Below are positions 1 through 9,111 of a DNA stretch of 32,576 nucleotides, piece after piece; within the stretch, counting starts at the first letter, position 1; the number at the start of each line of letters is the position of its first letter. A program made the position numbers and the translations under genes. This stretch comes from Myxococcaceae bacterium (GTDB lineage: Bacteria > Myxococcota > Myxococcia > Myxococcales > Myxococcaceae), in NCBI GenBank assembly GCA_019686135.1, contig JADGHL010000052.1, positions 1 through 32,576 of the forward strand. The letters run 5' to 3'. The notes beneath the pieces were generated by a model. That model ran no database searches. It was given only the letters and a program-made list of their open reading frames with translations, and was not told where the DNA came from.

Positions 1-1911
1 CGTCAGGGGCGGGGCGGCGGCAGCGACGACCGGGGCCGGTTTCGCACCGGGGCGGACGGGCAGCGACGGCCAGGGAGCGCTGCCTTTCGCCCGGTCGAAC
101 ATCGCCCAGCCGGCAGGGACGTTCACCGGCACGACCCGAGTCTCGGGCTGTCCGGTCGCGAGCCGCGCGCCGGTGCGGTGCTCGATGACGACGAAGGACG
201 TGAACGCGGTCATCAGCTGGTGCTCCACCGCGAGGTCGACGATCCGCTGCCGGTTCGACTCGGCGCGCCGCCCGCGGAGGTCGGCGAACTCCAGATCGCG
301 CACCCGTTCGCGCGCCCACAGCCGCTGTACCCAGGGCGTGTCTGCGCGTTCGGGCAGCTCGATCGGAAGGGTGAGCGAGAACCGCTCGGGCGCGGTGTCT
401 CCCGGGATGTAGCGTGCGCCACGCACCTCGAGTCGGCCGCGACCGGGCCGGTCATACCGGCCGAAGATGACCCACGGCTCGCCGTCGACCAGCGCGCGCG
501 GCGGGGCGGGGGTGAGGTCCGAAACCGCGACGCCGTCGAACTGGACCGACATCTCGTCCACCCGCGGGGCGATCGCCCGCGCGAACTGGGCCACCACCTT
601 CTCGTCGACGCGCTCCCCGGGGTGGATGAACTCCACCGCGCCACCGCTGTGGCGGGCGAGATCGCGCAACAGCGCGTCGCTCACGTTGGTGCCGATGCCG
701 AACGAGTAGATCCGCGCACGGCGCCGCAGCGCCAACGCCTGCTCGAGCACCTCCTTCTCGTTCCCCACCTGCCCGTCGGTGAGCAGCACCAGCGTCGCGT
801 CCGGCGAAGCGCGGAGCGCGTGCCGCAGCGGCGCGAGGATCTCGGTGCCCCCGTCGGCGGAGAGCGATTGCACCCACGCGTCCGCGCGCTCCAGGGTGGC
901 CTGCGAGAACACCTCGGGGTGGTCGGAGAACGTGGTGAAGCGCTCGTTGAAAGCGATGACATTGAAGCGATCGCCCTCGCGCAGATGGCGCAGGCACAGA
1001 CGCAGCGCGCTCTTCGCCTCCGCGATCGAGGCGCCCTCCATGGATCCGGAGACGTCGATCAGGAACACCACGTCCTGGGGCGCGGCGCTGCGCTCCGGGG
1101 TGAAGAGGTCCGGCACGATCGTGACCATGAACGTGCCCGGCTTTCCCTCTTCGCGGTGGGCGGCGAAGGTCTGCAGCGGCGCGCCGTCCACGCCGCGCGC
1201 GGTGAGCACCACGTCGCGGGCGAGCGCGACCTGGTCCTGCGCGAAGTGCACCCGCGTCCGCGTGGGCTCGTCGATGACGGAGATCGCGTGCGAGGGACTC
1301 TCCACGCGGACCGGCTTGCCGGTCTCGAAGACGACCTCCAGCCGCAGCCCATATCGCGCGTCGCCGATGGGCGGGGTGATCCGATCGGCGTCCGGGACGC
1401 GGTCGGTGGGTTCCGCCGTGGCGTGCCCGGTCCGGTCCCCGCGCGGCGTGCCCGGGATGTAACGGGGCGCCACCAGCGTCGGCACCGCCCAGCGGAGCAC
1501 GCCCTCATCCGCGCGCACCGGCTCCACGTAGGTGACGTCGATGAGCGTCTCCTCGTTCGGAAGCAGATTGCCGACCTGCGCGGTGAAGACGTTGGGGCGC
1601 TCCTGGTCGAGCAGCCCGGCGCCGTGGCCGGAGGCGATGGCCTCGTCGTAGTCGCGGAACGCCTGTTCGCGTTCCTTCACGACGCCCTCCAGGGTGCGGC
1701 CGTCGCACGTCATCTGGAAGCCCATCAGCGTGGCGTCAGTGGGGAGCGGGAAGGTGTAGACCGCTTCGACCGGCTTCGGCTCGGCGTTGCGGTAGCGCTG
1801 GCGGACGCGGACCTGTGCGTGCGCGCCATAGACGTGGCCGTCGATCTCCACCCCCAGCAGCGGGACCTGCTGGCCCTGCTTCGTGGACAGCCCACAGCGC
1901 GTCTCGTTCAT
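1..1911 (-). CDS. VIT and VWA domain protein (3' end beyond the left edge)
   Basis: About 637 codons are visible on the minus strand with no stop before the window edge, so the C-terminus is missing. The first ~130 residues are a VIT (vault/inter-alpha-trypsin) domain, followed by a linker and a von Willebrand A domain. The VWA metal-binding MIDAS motif DVSGSM is intact, with its first Asp at about residue 286. The last visible part becomes Pro/Ala-rich. Such proteins are usually adhesion or assembly scaffolds; no enzyme activity is expected. No clear signal peptide is visible, so a cytoplasmic role is possible. The ATG overlaps the stop of the upstream MerR gene by 4 bp (ATGA), which fixes the start and implies translational coupling. 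The domain calls are firm; the cellular role is not known. Confidence 0.85.
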   Translation of the reverse strand, partial: MNETRCGLSTKQGQQVPLLGVEIDGHVYGAHAQVRVRQRYRNAEPKPVEAVYTFPLPTDATLMGFQMTCDGRTLEGVVKEREQAFRDYDEAIASGHGAGLLDQERPNVFTAQVGNLLPNEETLIDVTYVEPVRADEGVLRWAVPTLVAPRYIPGTPRGDRTGHATAEPTDRVPDADRITPPIGDARYGLRLEVVFETGKPVRVESPSHAISVIDEPTRTRVHFAQDQVALARDVVLTARGVDGAPLQTFAAHREEGKPGTFMVTIVPDLFTPERSAAPQDVVFLIDVSGSMEGASIAEAKSALRLCLRHLREGDRFNVIAFNERFTTFSDHPEVFSQATLERADAWVQSLSADGGTEILAPLRHALRASPDATLVLLTDGQVGNEKEVLEQALALRRRARIYSFGIGTNVSDALLRDLARHSGGAVEFIHPGERVDEKVVAQFARAIAPRVDEMSVQFDGVAVSDLTPAPPRALVDGEPWVIFGRYDRPGRGRLEVRGARYIPGDTAPERFSLTLPIELPERADTPWVQRLWARERVRDLEFADLRGRRAESNRQRIVDLAVEHQLMTAFTSFVVIEHRTGARLATGQPETRVVPVNVPAGWAMFDRAKGSAPWPSLPVRPGAKPAPVVAAAAPPLT

Positions 1912-2423
1912 GGGTTCCTCCGGGAGAGCAGCGAGTCGACAACGAACTGACGGATCCGCTCCGCCAGGTCCTTCAGCTCCGGGTCCGCGTCGTCGCCGAC
2001 GTGGAGCTCGAGCCCCCGGGCCAGCTCGATGCGCTGGTAGCGGGAGGTCGGCTGCGGCAACCAGATCGGCCCGGGTGCGTCGGCCGGCGGCAGCGGACGT
2101 GGCGGGACCCTGGGAGAGACGCTGACCGGCGCCGGAGCGTTCCCTTCCGCCAGCGCCCGAAGCTCCGCCATCGAACGCCCCTTCAGCTCGCGTTCGATCG
2201 CGTCGAGCGGCAGGAACCGCTCCTGCAACTTCTTGATCGCCAGAAGGCGGAGCCGGTGTTCCTCGCCATATGCGGTGTCACGTCCGCGGAAGACCGGCGC
2301 CGGGAGCAGTCCGCGCTGCACGTAGTACCGGACGGTGCGCGGCGACACGCCGCACGCTTCGGCCAGCTCCGGAAGCTTCCACTCCGGGGGATGCGAACCC
2401 ATGCCAACTAGCCGGGTCGGCAC
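1908..2423 (-). CDS. MerR-family transcriptional regulator
   Basis: The 171-residue product has an N-terminal MerR winged helix-turn-helix (about residues 12-80) that includes RTVRYYVQRGLLP, the helix and wing signature of the family, followed by a segment typical of MerR dimerisation regions. The middle is proline-rich (about residues 95-125) and the last ~40 residues form a separate small region. No cysteine pattern for metal sensing is visible. The listed start is GTG at 2423, with GGAG only two bases away; an ATG at 2402 would give 164 residues but lacks a ribosome binding site. The gene lies directly upstream of, and overlaps, the VIT/VWA gene, so the regulator probably controls that two-gene operon. 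The ligand is unknown. Confidence 0.85.
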   Translation of the reverse strand: MPTRLVGMGSHPPEWKLPELAEACGVSPRTVRYYVQRGLLPAPVFRGRDTAYGEEHRLRLLAIKKLQERFLPLDAIERELKGRSMAELRALAEGNAPAPVSVSPRVPPRPLPPADAPGPIWLPQPTSRYQRIELARGLELHVGDDADPELKDLAERIRQFVVDSLLSRRNP

Positions 2424-2511
2424 TACTCCGGGCCGACGCGCAGGCTCCAGTCCGTCGTGAGGTCGTGGGTCCTGGTCCCGTGGTGACTGAAAAGCGCGCG
2501 ACGCGGCCAGT

Positions 2512-2541
2512 GACGGGCTGATGCAGTTCGTCCGACGGGCT
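2512..2541 (-). promoter_or_regulatory. Direct repeat upstream of the MerR operon, possible operator
   Basis: The octamer GACGGGCT occurs at 2512-2519 and again at 2534-2541, exactly 22 bp apart (about two helical turns), 89-118 bp upstream of the MerR start. Two equally phased half-sites would suit binding of a dimer or a pair of dimers, and MerR regulators often control their own operon. No convincing -35/-10 pair was found beside it, so the operator role is inference. Confidence 0.25.
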
Positions 2542-2639
2542 CAAACATCAGGCCGCGCAGCGTCCGCCCCCGCGCAGGGTGATGCGCTCGTCGGGCAACC
2601 GAGCTGACCCATCCGTGTTCAAAAACGGCTCGGGCCGAC

Positions 2640-2670
2640 GTGATTCCTGGCCGAAGTGTCGTGGAATCAC
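2640..2670. repeat. 8-bp inverted repeat
   Basis: GTGATTCC (2640-2647) and GGAATCAC (2663-2670) are perfect reverse complements separated by 15 bases. No T-tract follows on either strand, so a terminator is unlikely. A regulator binding site is possible, but nothing ties it to a particular gene. Confidence 0.3.
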
Positions 2671-3208
2671 AGTCGGCTGCCGCAGTGGCAGCGGTCAGCG
2701 CGCCGGGTCAGACAGGTGCGGGCGACGAACTCGTCAGGCAGGTCGGCTCACCGGACGACGTCACAAAACGCACGCCCAACCCACGACCGCCCCAGATCGC
2801 ACCCGGCCCATCAACGCACTCGAGCCGGCGCGAAGTACTCCGGCGTCGAGGCGGCCGGGCAGGTCGGTCGAGATCAGAAGACGCAGAACCCTGGGCGGTG
2901 ATCTCCTCGGGGCCGGGGACGATCCGCCTCGCCGACTCACGGCAGCCCGCAGTCGGCACAACGCCCGTTGCGTCTCAGCGCTGAGCCACGAATCGGAACC
3001 GCTGCAACGCCCCGGAGACTGACCAGCGCGCGCGTTCCACCAGCGGGATCGGCGCCGGTCGCACCAGCGGCGCCGACTCAGACTGCGAGTGGAAGGCGAA
3101 GTAGCAGCACGTGGCGTGGGTCGTGGTGGAGAGCGCGTCCATCGTAAGACCGCATGATGATCGCGTGAACCCGTTGCGCCAGTTTTTGGCCGGCGCCTTC
3201 CGACCACG

Positions 3209-5818
3209 TCACTGTCCCGGGCCGACGATGGCGAGCGCCTCGCGGTCGAAGTCGATGACCCGCTGGGCGACCTCTTGCACATCCCGCGCGGTGACCGCGA
3301 AGACCTCGCTCGCGTACCGCTCCAGCGCGTCCGCTCCCAAACCGTAGAGGTACTCCAGAGCAATCAACCCCGCGCGCGCTCCGTTGCGCTGCAGGCCAAT
3401 CTCGTGCGCGCCCACCAGATGCCGCTTCGCGCGCAACAGCTCGTCGTCGGAGATCCGCTCGTCGCGCAGCCGCGCCAATTCGGTGCGGATGCCCGCCACG
3501 GCCGCGTCCACCTTCTCGGGGCTCGTGCCCATGTAGACGCCGAAGTAGCCCGGATCGACACCTTCCACCGAGAAGCTTGAGACGCTGTACGCCATCGAGC
3601 GCTTGTCGCGCAGCTCCACGAAGAGCCGCCCGCCCTGCCCGGAGAGCACCGTGGACATGACCTCCAGCGCGCGCCGCCACGGATCCATCACCGTCGCCGC
3701 CCGGAACCCGAGCACCAGGTGCGACTGCGCCCGGGCCAGCGCATGCCGCGTCACCCTCGGCTCCGAAGGCGGCAGCTCGGGCGCGACCTCTGGCTTCGTC
3801 ACCTCCGGGGCGGGCCTGTTCCCGAACGCCTCCTTCGCCAGCGCGATCACCTCGCTCGCCCGCACGTCGCCCACCACCGCGAGCACCATCTGGGTCGGAT
3901 CCATGTAGCGCCGGTGGTACGTCCGCAGCGCCTCCGGCCCCAGCTTCTCCACCGTCTCACGCTCGCCGAGCAGCGGCAGCCGGTACGGATGCTGCCGGTA
4001 CAGCGTTCGCGCGAAGAGGTCGAACGCGAGCCCCGAGGGCTTGTCCACGCGGGTGAGGATGTCCTGAAGCAACAGCGCCTTCTCCCGCGCCACCTCCGCC
4101 TCTGCGAACAGAGGATGCAGCAGGACGTCCGTGAACAGCTCGAAGCCGCGGTGGAAGTGCCGCGAGAGGAACTCCGCGCGCAGCGTCACCGAGTTGCGCC
4201 CGCTGCTCGCGGTGAGCGACCCGGCGAGATCGTCGATGAGGTGCGCGATCTCCTCGGCGTCCCGCGTGGGCGTGCCCCGCGTGATCGTCCGCGCGAGCAG
4301 CGTGCTCACCCCGTTGTCCGACGACCTCTCGTAGCGGAGTCCGCCCAGGAACACGGCGCGCATCGCGAACAGCGGGACCGCGCTCTCCTCGCGGATGAGC
4401 AGCGTCGCACCGCCGGGCAGCTTCTCGACGATCACCTCCCCCTCCGCCGTCTTCGGCGACAGGGGCGCGGTCACCTGCATCGGCGCGGGCGCCTTCGGCC
4501 GCGGGGCGCGCACGCCTGACGAAGCCTGTGCACCGGACAGCGCGCGATCGAGTGCCGACTCCACGTCCGCGGCCGTAAAGGAGGTGCCCTTCGGCAGAAG
4601 CCCGGTGACGATCGCCCGATCGAAGCGCAGATAGCGTTCGGCCACCTCCCGGAGCTGGTCCACCGTGAGCGCGGCGACCTGCTCGTAGTAGCGGGCCTCG
4701 CGCTCGAGCCCGCCGCCCGAGGCCTCGTAGAACCCCAGCTTCCGCGCCAGTCCCTGCACCGTCTCGCGCTGGTAGACGTTCTCCGCTTCGATCAGCGCCT
4801 GCACCGTGCGCAGCTCGCCCTGGCTGACCGGCGCCGCGCGCGCCTCCGCGAGGATCCGCGCGGACGCCTCCAGCGCCTGCGCCAGCTTCTCGGGCGGCAG
4901 CGTCAACGACACCGCGAACAGCCCCGGATCCTTCGGCGTGTAGGACCACGCGTGGACGGCGTTCGCCAGCTGCAGCTTGCGCTTGACCTCCAGCGACAGC
5001 CGCGAGGACTCGCCCTGTCCGACGATCATCGCCAGCACATCCAGCGCGGGCGTGTCCTCGTGCAGGACGTCGGGGACTGAAAATGCGAGGTTGAGCCAGG
5101 CCTCCTTCGCCTCATCCTCCTTGAGGTGCACCCGGCGGCCCTCCAGCGTCGGCTCGCGCGCGCGCACCACCGCGCCTTCATACGGCCGGCCCCAGTCGCC
5201 GCCGAAGATCGCCTCCACCCATTCGCGCACCTCCGCCTCGCGGAGATCGCCCACGATCGACAGCACCATGTTCGAGGGCGTGTAGTGGCGCCGGTAGAAC
5301 TCCAGCATCTTCTCGCGCGTGAAGCCGCGGACCGTCTCCTCCCAGCCGATGACCGGCCGCTGATACGGGTGGACCCGGTACGCGGTGGAGAACAGCTCGC
5401 GCGACGAGCGCCGCGACGGCGTGTCCTGGCTGCGCTTGATCTCCTCGCACACCACCTCGATCTCGCGCGCCAGCTCCTGTGCATCGAACGCCGGGTTCCG
5501 CACCGAGTCCCCGAGGATCTCGAGCCCGGTGCGCGCGAACGGCGAGGCGATGACGATGTGGTAGACGGTCTGGTCGAACGAGGTCCACGCGTTGATCTCG
5601 CCGCCGTGCGACTCCACGGTGCGGGCGATCTCCCCCGGGCCGCGCGTCGCGGTGCCCTTGAAGAGCATGTGCTCGTGCAAATGGGCGAGCCCTGCCTGAT
5701 CCGGCCGCTCGTCCGCGCTGCCGGCCCGCACCCACACCTGGAAGGCGGCCACCTTCGCCGCGTGCTGCTCCTCGAAGAGGACGGTCAGCCCGTTGTCGAG
5801 TCGGTACCGCGTGGTCAT
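3209..5818 (-). CDS. M16 family zinc metallopeptidase, two-copy type
   Basis: The 869-residue protein holds two tandem M16 (insulinase/pitrilysin-like) halves. The N-terminal half has the inverted zinc motif HLHEH at residues 46-50 and the downstream glutamates EE at 125-126 expected for the third ligand, so it is the catalytic copy. The second half (about 430-869) keeps the fold, for example VEKLPGGATLLI near its start, but lacks HxxEH and is the usual non-catalytic partner. There is no signal peptide, so the enzyme is probably cytoplasmic and may degrade peptides. The start is the ATG at 5818, immediately before the conserved YRLDNGLTVLFEE strand; the frame stays open upstream only because it is antisense to the coiled-coil gene. 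It is transcribed alone. Family certain, substrate unknown. Confidence 0.93.
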   Translation of the reverse strand: MTTRYRLDNGLTVLFEEQHAAKVAAFQVWVRAGSADERPDQAGLAHLHEHMLFKGTATRGPGEIARTVESHGGEINAWTSFDQTVYHIVIASPFARTGLEILGDSVRNPAFDAQELAREIEVVCEEIKRSQDTPSRRSSRELFSTAYRVHPYQRPVIGWEETVRGFTREKMLEFYRRHYTPSNMVLSIVGDLREAEVREWVEAIFGGDWGRPYEGAVVRAREPTLEGRRVHLKEDEAKEAWLNLAFSVPDVLHEDTPALDVLAMIVGQGESSRLSLEVKRKLQLANAVHAWSYTPKDPGLFAVSLTLPPEKLAQALEASARILAEARAAPVSQGELRTVQALIEAENVYQRETVQGLARKLGFYEASGGGLEREARYYEQVAALTVDQLREVAERYLRFDRAIVTGLLPKGTSFTAADVESALDRALSGAQASSGVRAPRPKAPAPMQVTAPLSPKTAEGEVIVEKLPGGATLLIREESAVPLFAMRAVFLGGLRYERSSDNGVSTLLARTITRGTPTRDAEEIAHLIDDLAGSLTASSGRNSVTLRAEFLSRHFHRGFELFTDVLLHPLFAEAEVAREKALLLQDILTRVDKPSGLAFDLFARTLYRQHPYRLPLLGERETVEKLGPEALRTYHRRYMDPTQMVLAVVGDVRASEVIALAKEAFGNRPAPEVTKPEVAPELPPSEPRVTRHALARAQSHLVLGFRAATVMDPWRRALEVMSTVLSGQGGRLFVELRDKRSMAYSVSSFSVEGVDPGYFGVYMGTSPEKVDAAVAGIRTELARLRDERISDDELLRAKRHLVGAHEIGLQRNGARAGLIALEYLYGLGADALERYASEVFAVTARDVQEVAQRVIDFDREALAIVGPGQ

Positions 5819-5993
5819 CCCGGGCAACCTGTCACCCGGCCCCGGGGTGCGCAACCGCTTCGGCTGTTCGATGAGAGTGGAGTGCTGGCGGCCTGCTGCA
5901 CCCGGCGGTCGAACGTGGTCGCGAGGCCTACCCGCACCCGGCGTGCAGAGCGAGCAGCCGGCCCCGCCGCGTGACGCCGACGTGAACGGACTT

Positions 5994-6022
5994 TTGGTGA
6001 CGCTCCGTCGACGCGTTACTGT
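5994..6022 (+). promoter_or_regulatory. Possible sigma70-type promoter giving a nearly leaderless mRNA
   Basis: TTGGTG (5994-5999) and TACTGT (6017-6022) are separated by 17 bases. Initiation about 7 bases downstream would fall almost on the ATG at 6032. That fits the lack of any Shine-Dalgarno sequence before this ATG. Both hexamers are imperfect, so the call is tentative. Confidence 0.3.
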
Positions 6023-6031
6023 CGGTCGGCC

Positions 6032-7912
6032 ATGGGCAACGCGCCCGATCAGGTGGATCCATTCGCGGAACTCCGCCAGAGCTTCGACGACGAGCCGCTG
6101 TTTCCGGTGGGCAACGCGCCCGCGAAGGCGGCGTCCGCCCCGCCGCCGGCAGGGCCACCTCCGCCCATCCCTACCGGCACGCAGTCGATTCCGCCGCCGC
6201 TTCCCCCGCGCCGCAACGCTGCGCCGAAGCCCGCCGCCACCTCCCACGCGGTGCCCAACCTCCCGCCGCCCTCGCACCGGCCGCCGGAGAGCGATCCGTT
6301 CCAGGAGCCGCCGGATCCGCGGCCGCCGCGCACTGCGCTCCCCGAGGAGAAGATCGAATTCCTCCGCACGGTCGTCCGCCTGAAGGACGAGACGCTCGCG
6401 CGCGCCCGCGCCGTCTACGCCGAGCGCGATCACGAAGCCCAGCAGCTTCGTCAGGTGGCCGAGCAGCTGCACACGCAGCTCGAGAACGCGCTGGGGCAGT
6501 TGGCCGCGCTGCGCGAGCTTCCGGCGAAGCTGGAGGAGGCGCAGAACCAGCTCGAGGCCGAGCGCGGGCGCGCTGCTCAGCAGCAGACGCGGATCGCCGA
6601 GCTGGAGTCGGAGCTTCAGGCGAAGGAGGACGAACGGAAGGAGCTCGCGCGGGCGGTGGCGGAGCTCGAGGGGCAGCTTCCGCCTCTCCGTGCGGAGCTC
6701 GAGTCCGAACGCCGCGCGCGCACCGAGCTGAGCGAGGAGCTCGCGGGAGCGAAGGAAGCGCTGGCGATGGCGCAGGATCGCGTCGCGGATCTTGCCGCCA
6801 CCCGCGCCGAGCTGGAGGGGAACCTCGAGGCCACCCACCAACAGTACGAACAAGTCTCCCAGGAGAACGCCCGCCAGCAGCTCGAGCTGGAGCGGCTGCA
6901 GCTCGAGCTTCCCACCGTCATCAGCGAACGCGACGCCGCGCAGACCGAACGCGACGTCCTCCGGGGCGAGGCCGAGGCCTTGAGCCAGCGCGTCGCCGAG
7001 CTCGAGGCGCAGCTCGCGGCGTCGGTGCAGAAGGTCCAGGCGCTGGAGGCGGAGCGGGAGTGGGCGCAGAGCTCCACGCAGGAGCTCGAAGCGCGGGCGC
7101 GCGCGCTGGACGCGGAGAAGCTCAAGGCCGACGAGCGTGCGCAGCAGCTCGAGACGCAGCGGGCCGCGTTGGAGGAGTCGGTGCGCGCGCTGGAGGCACA
7201 GCTCGGCGCAGCGCGCAGTGAGGCCGACACGCTTCGCGCGGAGCTCGCCGCCGCCGGGCCGCGCGCGCAGGAGGCGCTCGAGGCTGCGGTGCAGGCGGCC
7301 ATCGACGCCGAGCGGGCCGAGGCCGAGCGCCGGCTCAAGGTGGAGCTGGACGCGGCGCGGCTGGAGGCGCGCAAGGAGATCCAGGCCGCCCGCGCGGAGG
7401 CGGCGAAGCAGGTGCAGGCGGCGCAGGCGAAGGCCGCGGCGATGGAGCAGGAGAAGGGCCAGCTGGAGGCGGATCTGGCCGAGGTGCGCGGCGAGCTGGA
7501 GGCGGTCACGGCCGAGCTGCAGCACACGCGCAACGAGCTCGGGCAGCTGAACGCCGAAGCGGGCCCGGGCCCGATGAAGAAGCTCCGGGACGAGCTCCAC
7601 CAGGCCAACCGGAAAGCGATGGAGGCGCAGGCCGCGCTGCAGGCGGCGAACCAGGCGAAGGCGGCGCTCGAGGCGGAGCGGGACGCGCTCGCGCAGAAGG
7701 TCGCCTCGCTGGAGGCGGCGGCCCGGAACGCGCCCGCGGCATCGTCCGGCGGCGCGGACGCGGCGCTCGTCGCCGAACGCGACAAGCTCAAGGCGGACGT
7801 GGCGGCGATGAAGCGGAAGCTCGTCGCCGCGGAGAATGCGATCGAGGCGGCCGCCGCGCTCAAGGCGAAGGTGGCGCGGCTGGAGGCGCAGCTGAAGAAG
7901 GGGAAGGGTTGA
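6032..7912 (+). CDS. Proline-rich, long coiled-coil protein
   Basis: The product has 626 residues. Residues 1-110 are disordered and rich in Pro and Ala, and the short phrase GNAP occurs twice. From about 110 to 535 there is an almost unbroken heptad pattern rich in Glu, Ala, Leu, Gln and Arg, a break near AGPGPMKKL, a further coil to about 570, an Ala/Gly hinge, and a final coil to the end. No enzymatic motif, membrane segment or signal peptide is present, so a cytoplasmic scaffold or filament-forming role is likely. Coiled-coil similarity alone cannot assign function. The gene ends inside the hemW start codon (TTGA, 4-bp overlap), so the two are co-translated. Myxobacteria carry many such proteins in motility and polarity systems, but nothing here proves that role. 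Confidence 0.85.
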   Translation: MGNAPDQVDPFAELRQSFDDEPLFPVGNAPAKAASAPPPAGPPPPIPTGTQSIPPPLPPRRNAAPKPAATSHAVPNLPPPSHRPPESDPFQEPPDPRPPRTALPEEKIEFLRTVVRLKDETLARARAVYAERDHEAQQLRQVAEQLHTQLENALGQLAALRELPAKLEEAQNQLEAERGRAAQQQTRIAELESELQAKEDERKELARAVAELEGQLPPLRAELESERRARTELSEELAGAKEALAMAQDRVADLAATRAELEGNLEATHQQYEQVSQENARQQLELERLQLELPTVISERDAAQTERDVLRGEAEALSQRVAELEAQLAASVQKVQALEAEREWAQSSTQELEARARALDAEKLKADERAQQLETQRAALEESVRALEAQLGAARSEADTLRAELAAAGPRAQEALEAAVQAAIDAERAEAERRLKVELDAARLEARKEIQAARAEAAKQVQAAQAKAAAMEQEKGQLEADLAEVRGELEAVTAELQHTRNELGQLNAEAGPGPMKKLRDELHQANRKAMEAQAALQAANQAKAALEAERDALAQKVASLEAAARNAPAASSGGADAALVAERDKLKADVAAMKRKLVAAENAIEAAAALKAKVARLEAQLKKGKG

Positions 7913-9108
7913 TCGATCCGCTGACGTCGCTGGATGCCGCGCGCTTCGGGGTCTACGTCCACTTCCCGTACTGCCTCTCGAAGTGTCCGTACTGCGACTT
8001 CGCGTCGATCGTCGCGCGGCAAATCCCGGAGGCGCGCTACGCGGAGGCCATCGCCCGCGAGCTGGAGCTCAGGATCGCCGCAGTGCCGTCGCTGGCCGGC
8101 CGTGCGGTGGAGTCGGTGTACTTCGGCGGCGGCACGCCGTCTCTGTGGGACCCAACGCACGTGCGCCGGGTGCTGGACCTTCTGCGCGCGCGGTTATGGA
8201 TTGTTCCGGACGCGGAGGTGACGTTGGAGGCGAACCCGGGCGCCGCGGACGCCGAGCGCTTCGCCGGCTACCGCGCCGCGGGCATCAACCGCCTCTCCAT
8301 CGGCGTGCAGTCGTTCCAGCCTGCCACCCTGGCCTTCCTCGGGCGCTCGCACGACGGCGCGATGGCGGAGCGCGCGTACGCGGCCGCGCGGGCGGCGGGG
8401 TTCGACAACGTCTCGCTCGACTTCATCTACGGCGTGCCCGGACAGACGCTGGACCAGGTCCGCGAGGATGCGGTGCGGGCCACGGGGCTGGGGGCCGATC
8501 ACCTCTCGGCGTACGCGCTGACGCTCGATCGCGAATCGCTCGCCGAAGAGGTGCCGCTCGCGCGGCGGCTGGCGCGCGGAGAGGTGACCCTCCCGCCGGA
8601 CGAGGAGGTGCTGCAGATGCAGCGCACCGTCCGCGACGTGTACCGGGCCGCGGGGCTCCTGCGTTACGAAATCTCCAACTACGCCCGGCCGGGACGGCAC
8701 TCGCGACACAACGCGGCCTACTGGACCGGCGGCGAGTACCTCGCGCTGGGTACCGGCGCGACCGGCTTCATCCTCGAACCGGAAGGAACCGGCGGCGTGC
8801 GCTACGCCAACCACCGGAGCGCCGAGCGCTACCTCGTCCAAGTGGAGCAGGACAGTCTGCCGGTGGCCAGCGTGGAGACGCTCACCGCGCGCGAGCTGTT
8901 CTCGGAGCGCGTGGCGATGGGGCTCCGGCTCTCCACGGGCATCGACCTTCAAGCCACCTGTCGCGCGTTCGGTGAGGACTACGCCCCGCGCGCGAAGGTG
9001 GTGGAGGCGCTCGTGACCGGCGGGCTGGCAGTGCAGGACGGCCCGCGGCTCTTGCTCACCGATCGCGGCGCGGACGTGCACAGCGCGATCAGCGCGCGGC
9101 TCATGTAA
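7909..9108 (+). CDS. hemW: HemW-like radical SAM heme chaperone
   Basis: This is a 399-residue radical SAM enzyme of the HemN/HemW family. The [4Fe-4S]-binding CX3CX2C motif is C22, C26 and C29, followed by DF as in HemW; the SAM-contacting GGGTPS lies about 60 residues further on. Anaerobic coproporphyrinogen dehydrogenase HemN has a different CX3CX2CXC arrangement, so HemW, which binds heme and hands it to apoproteins, is the better call. The HemN C-terminal domain (about 290-395) is present. The start is an unusual TTG at 7909 that overlaps the stop of the preceding gene and sits after AAGGGGAAGGG; no ATG fits the conserved N-terminus. The stop is three bases from the stop of the convergent diguanylate cyclase gene. 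Confidence 0.9.
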   Translation: MIDPLTSLDAARFGVYVHFPYCLSKCPYCDFASIVARQIPEARYAEAIARELELRIAAVPSLAGRAVESVYFGGGTPSLWDPTHVRRVLDLLRARLWIVPDAEVTLEANPGAADAERFAGYRAAGINRLSIGVQSFQPATLAFLGRSHDGAMAERAYAAARAAGFDNVSLDFIYGVPGQTLDQVREDAVRATGLGADHLSAYALTLDRESLAEEVPLARRLARGEVTLPPDEEVLQMQRTVRDVYRAAGLLRYEISNYARPGRHSRHNAAYWTGGEYLALGTGATGFILEPEGTGGVRYANHRSAERYLVQVEQDSLPVASVETLTARELFSERVAMGLRLSTGIDLQATCRAFGEDYAPRAKVVEALVTGGLAVQDGPRLLLTDRGADVHSAISARLM

Positions 9109-9111
9109 CGG

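Larger units (their letters stand above)
2424..3208. other. 785-base stretch without a recognisable gene
   Basis: Open frames exist on both strands here, but none encodes a recognisable domain, carries a convincing ribosome binding site, or shows the strong third-position G/C bias of neighbouring genes. The left part should hold the promoter of the leftward MerR-VIT operon; the right part lies downstream of the leftward M16 peptidase gene. The only structure I see is the GACGGGCT direct repeat and an inverted repeat with GTGATTCC at 2640-2647 and GGAATCAC at 2663-2670 (8-bp arms, 15-base loop). No terminator with a T-tract was found after the peptidase gene. Confidence 0.5.

Noticed and set aside
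178-1950. Long rightward open frame of 590 codons
   Set aside because: It is antisense to the VIT/VWA gene, has no recognisable domain, and its composition (Arg, His, Val rich) is that of a shadow frame.
2640-2670. Inverted repeat as a terminator for the M16 gene
   Set aside because: It is over 500 bases downstream and lacks a T-tract on the minus strand.
3600-3800. Possible second zinc site in the C-terminal half of the M16 peptidase
   Set aside because: No HxxEH or equivalent is present; this half is the normal inactive copy.
5819-7600. N-terminal extension of the M16 peptidase frame by ~590 codons
   Set aside because: The extension is antisense to the coiled-coil gene and Leu/Arg repetitive; the M16 fold begins exactly at the ATG at 5818.
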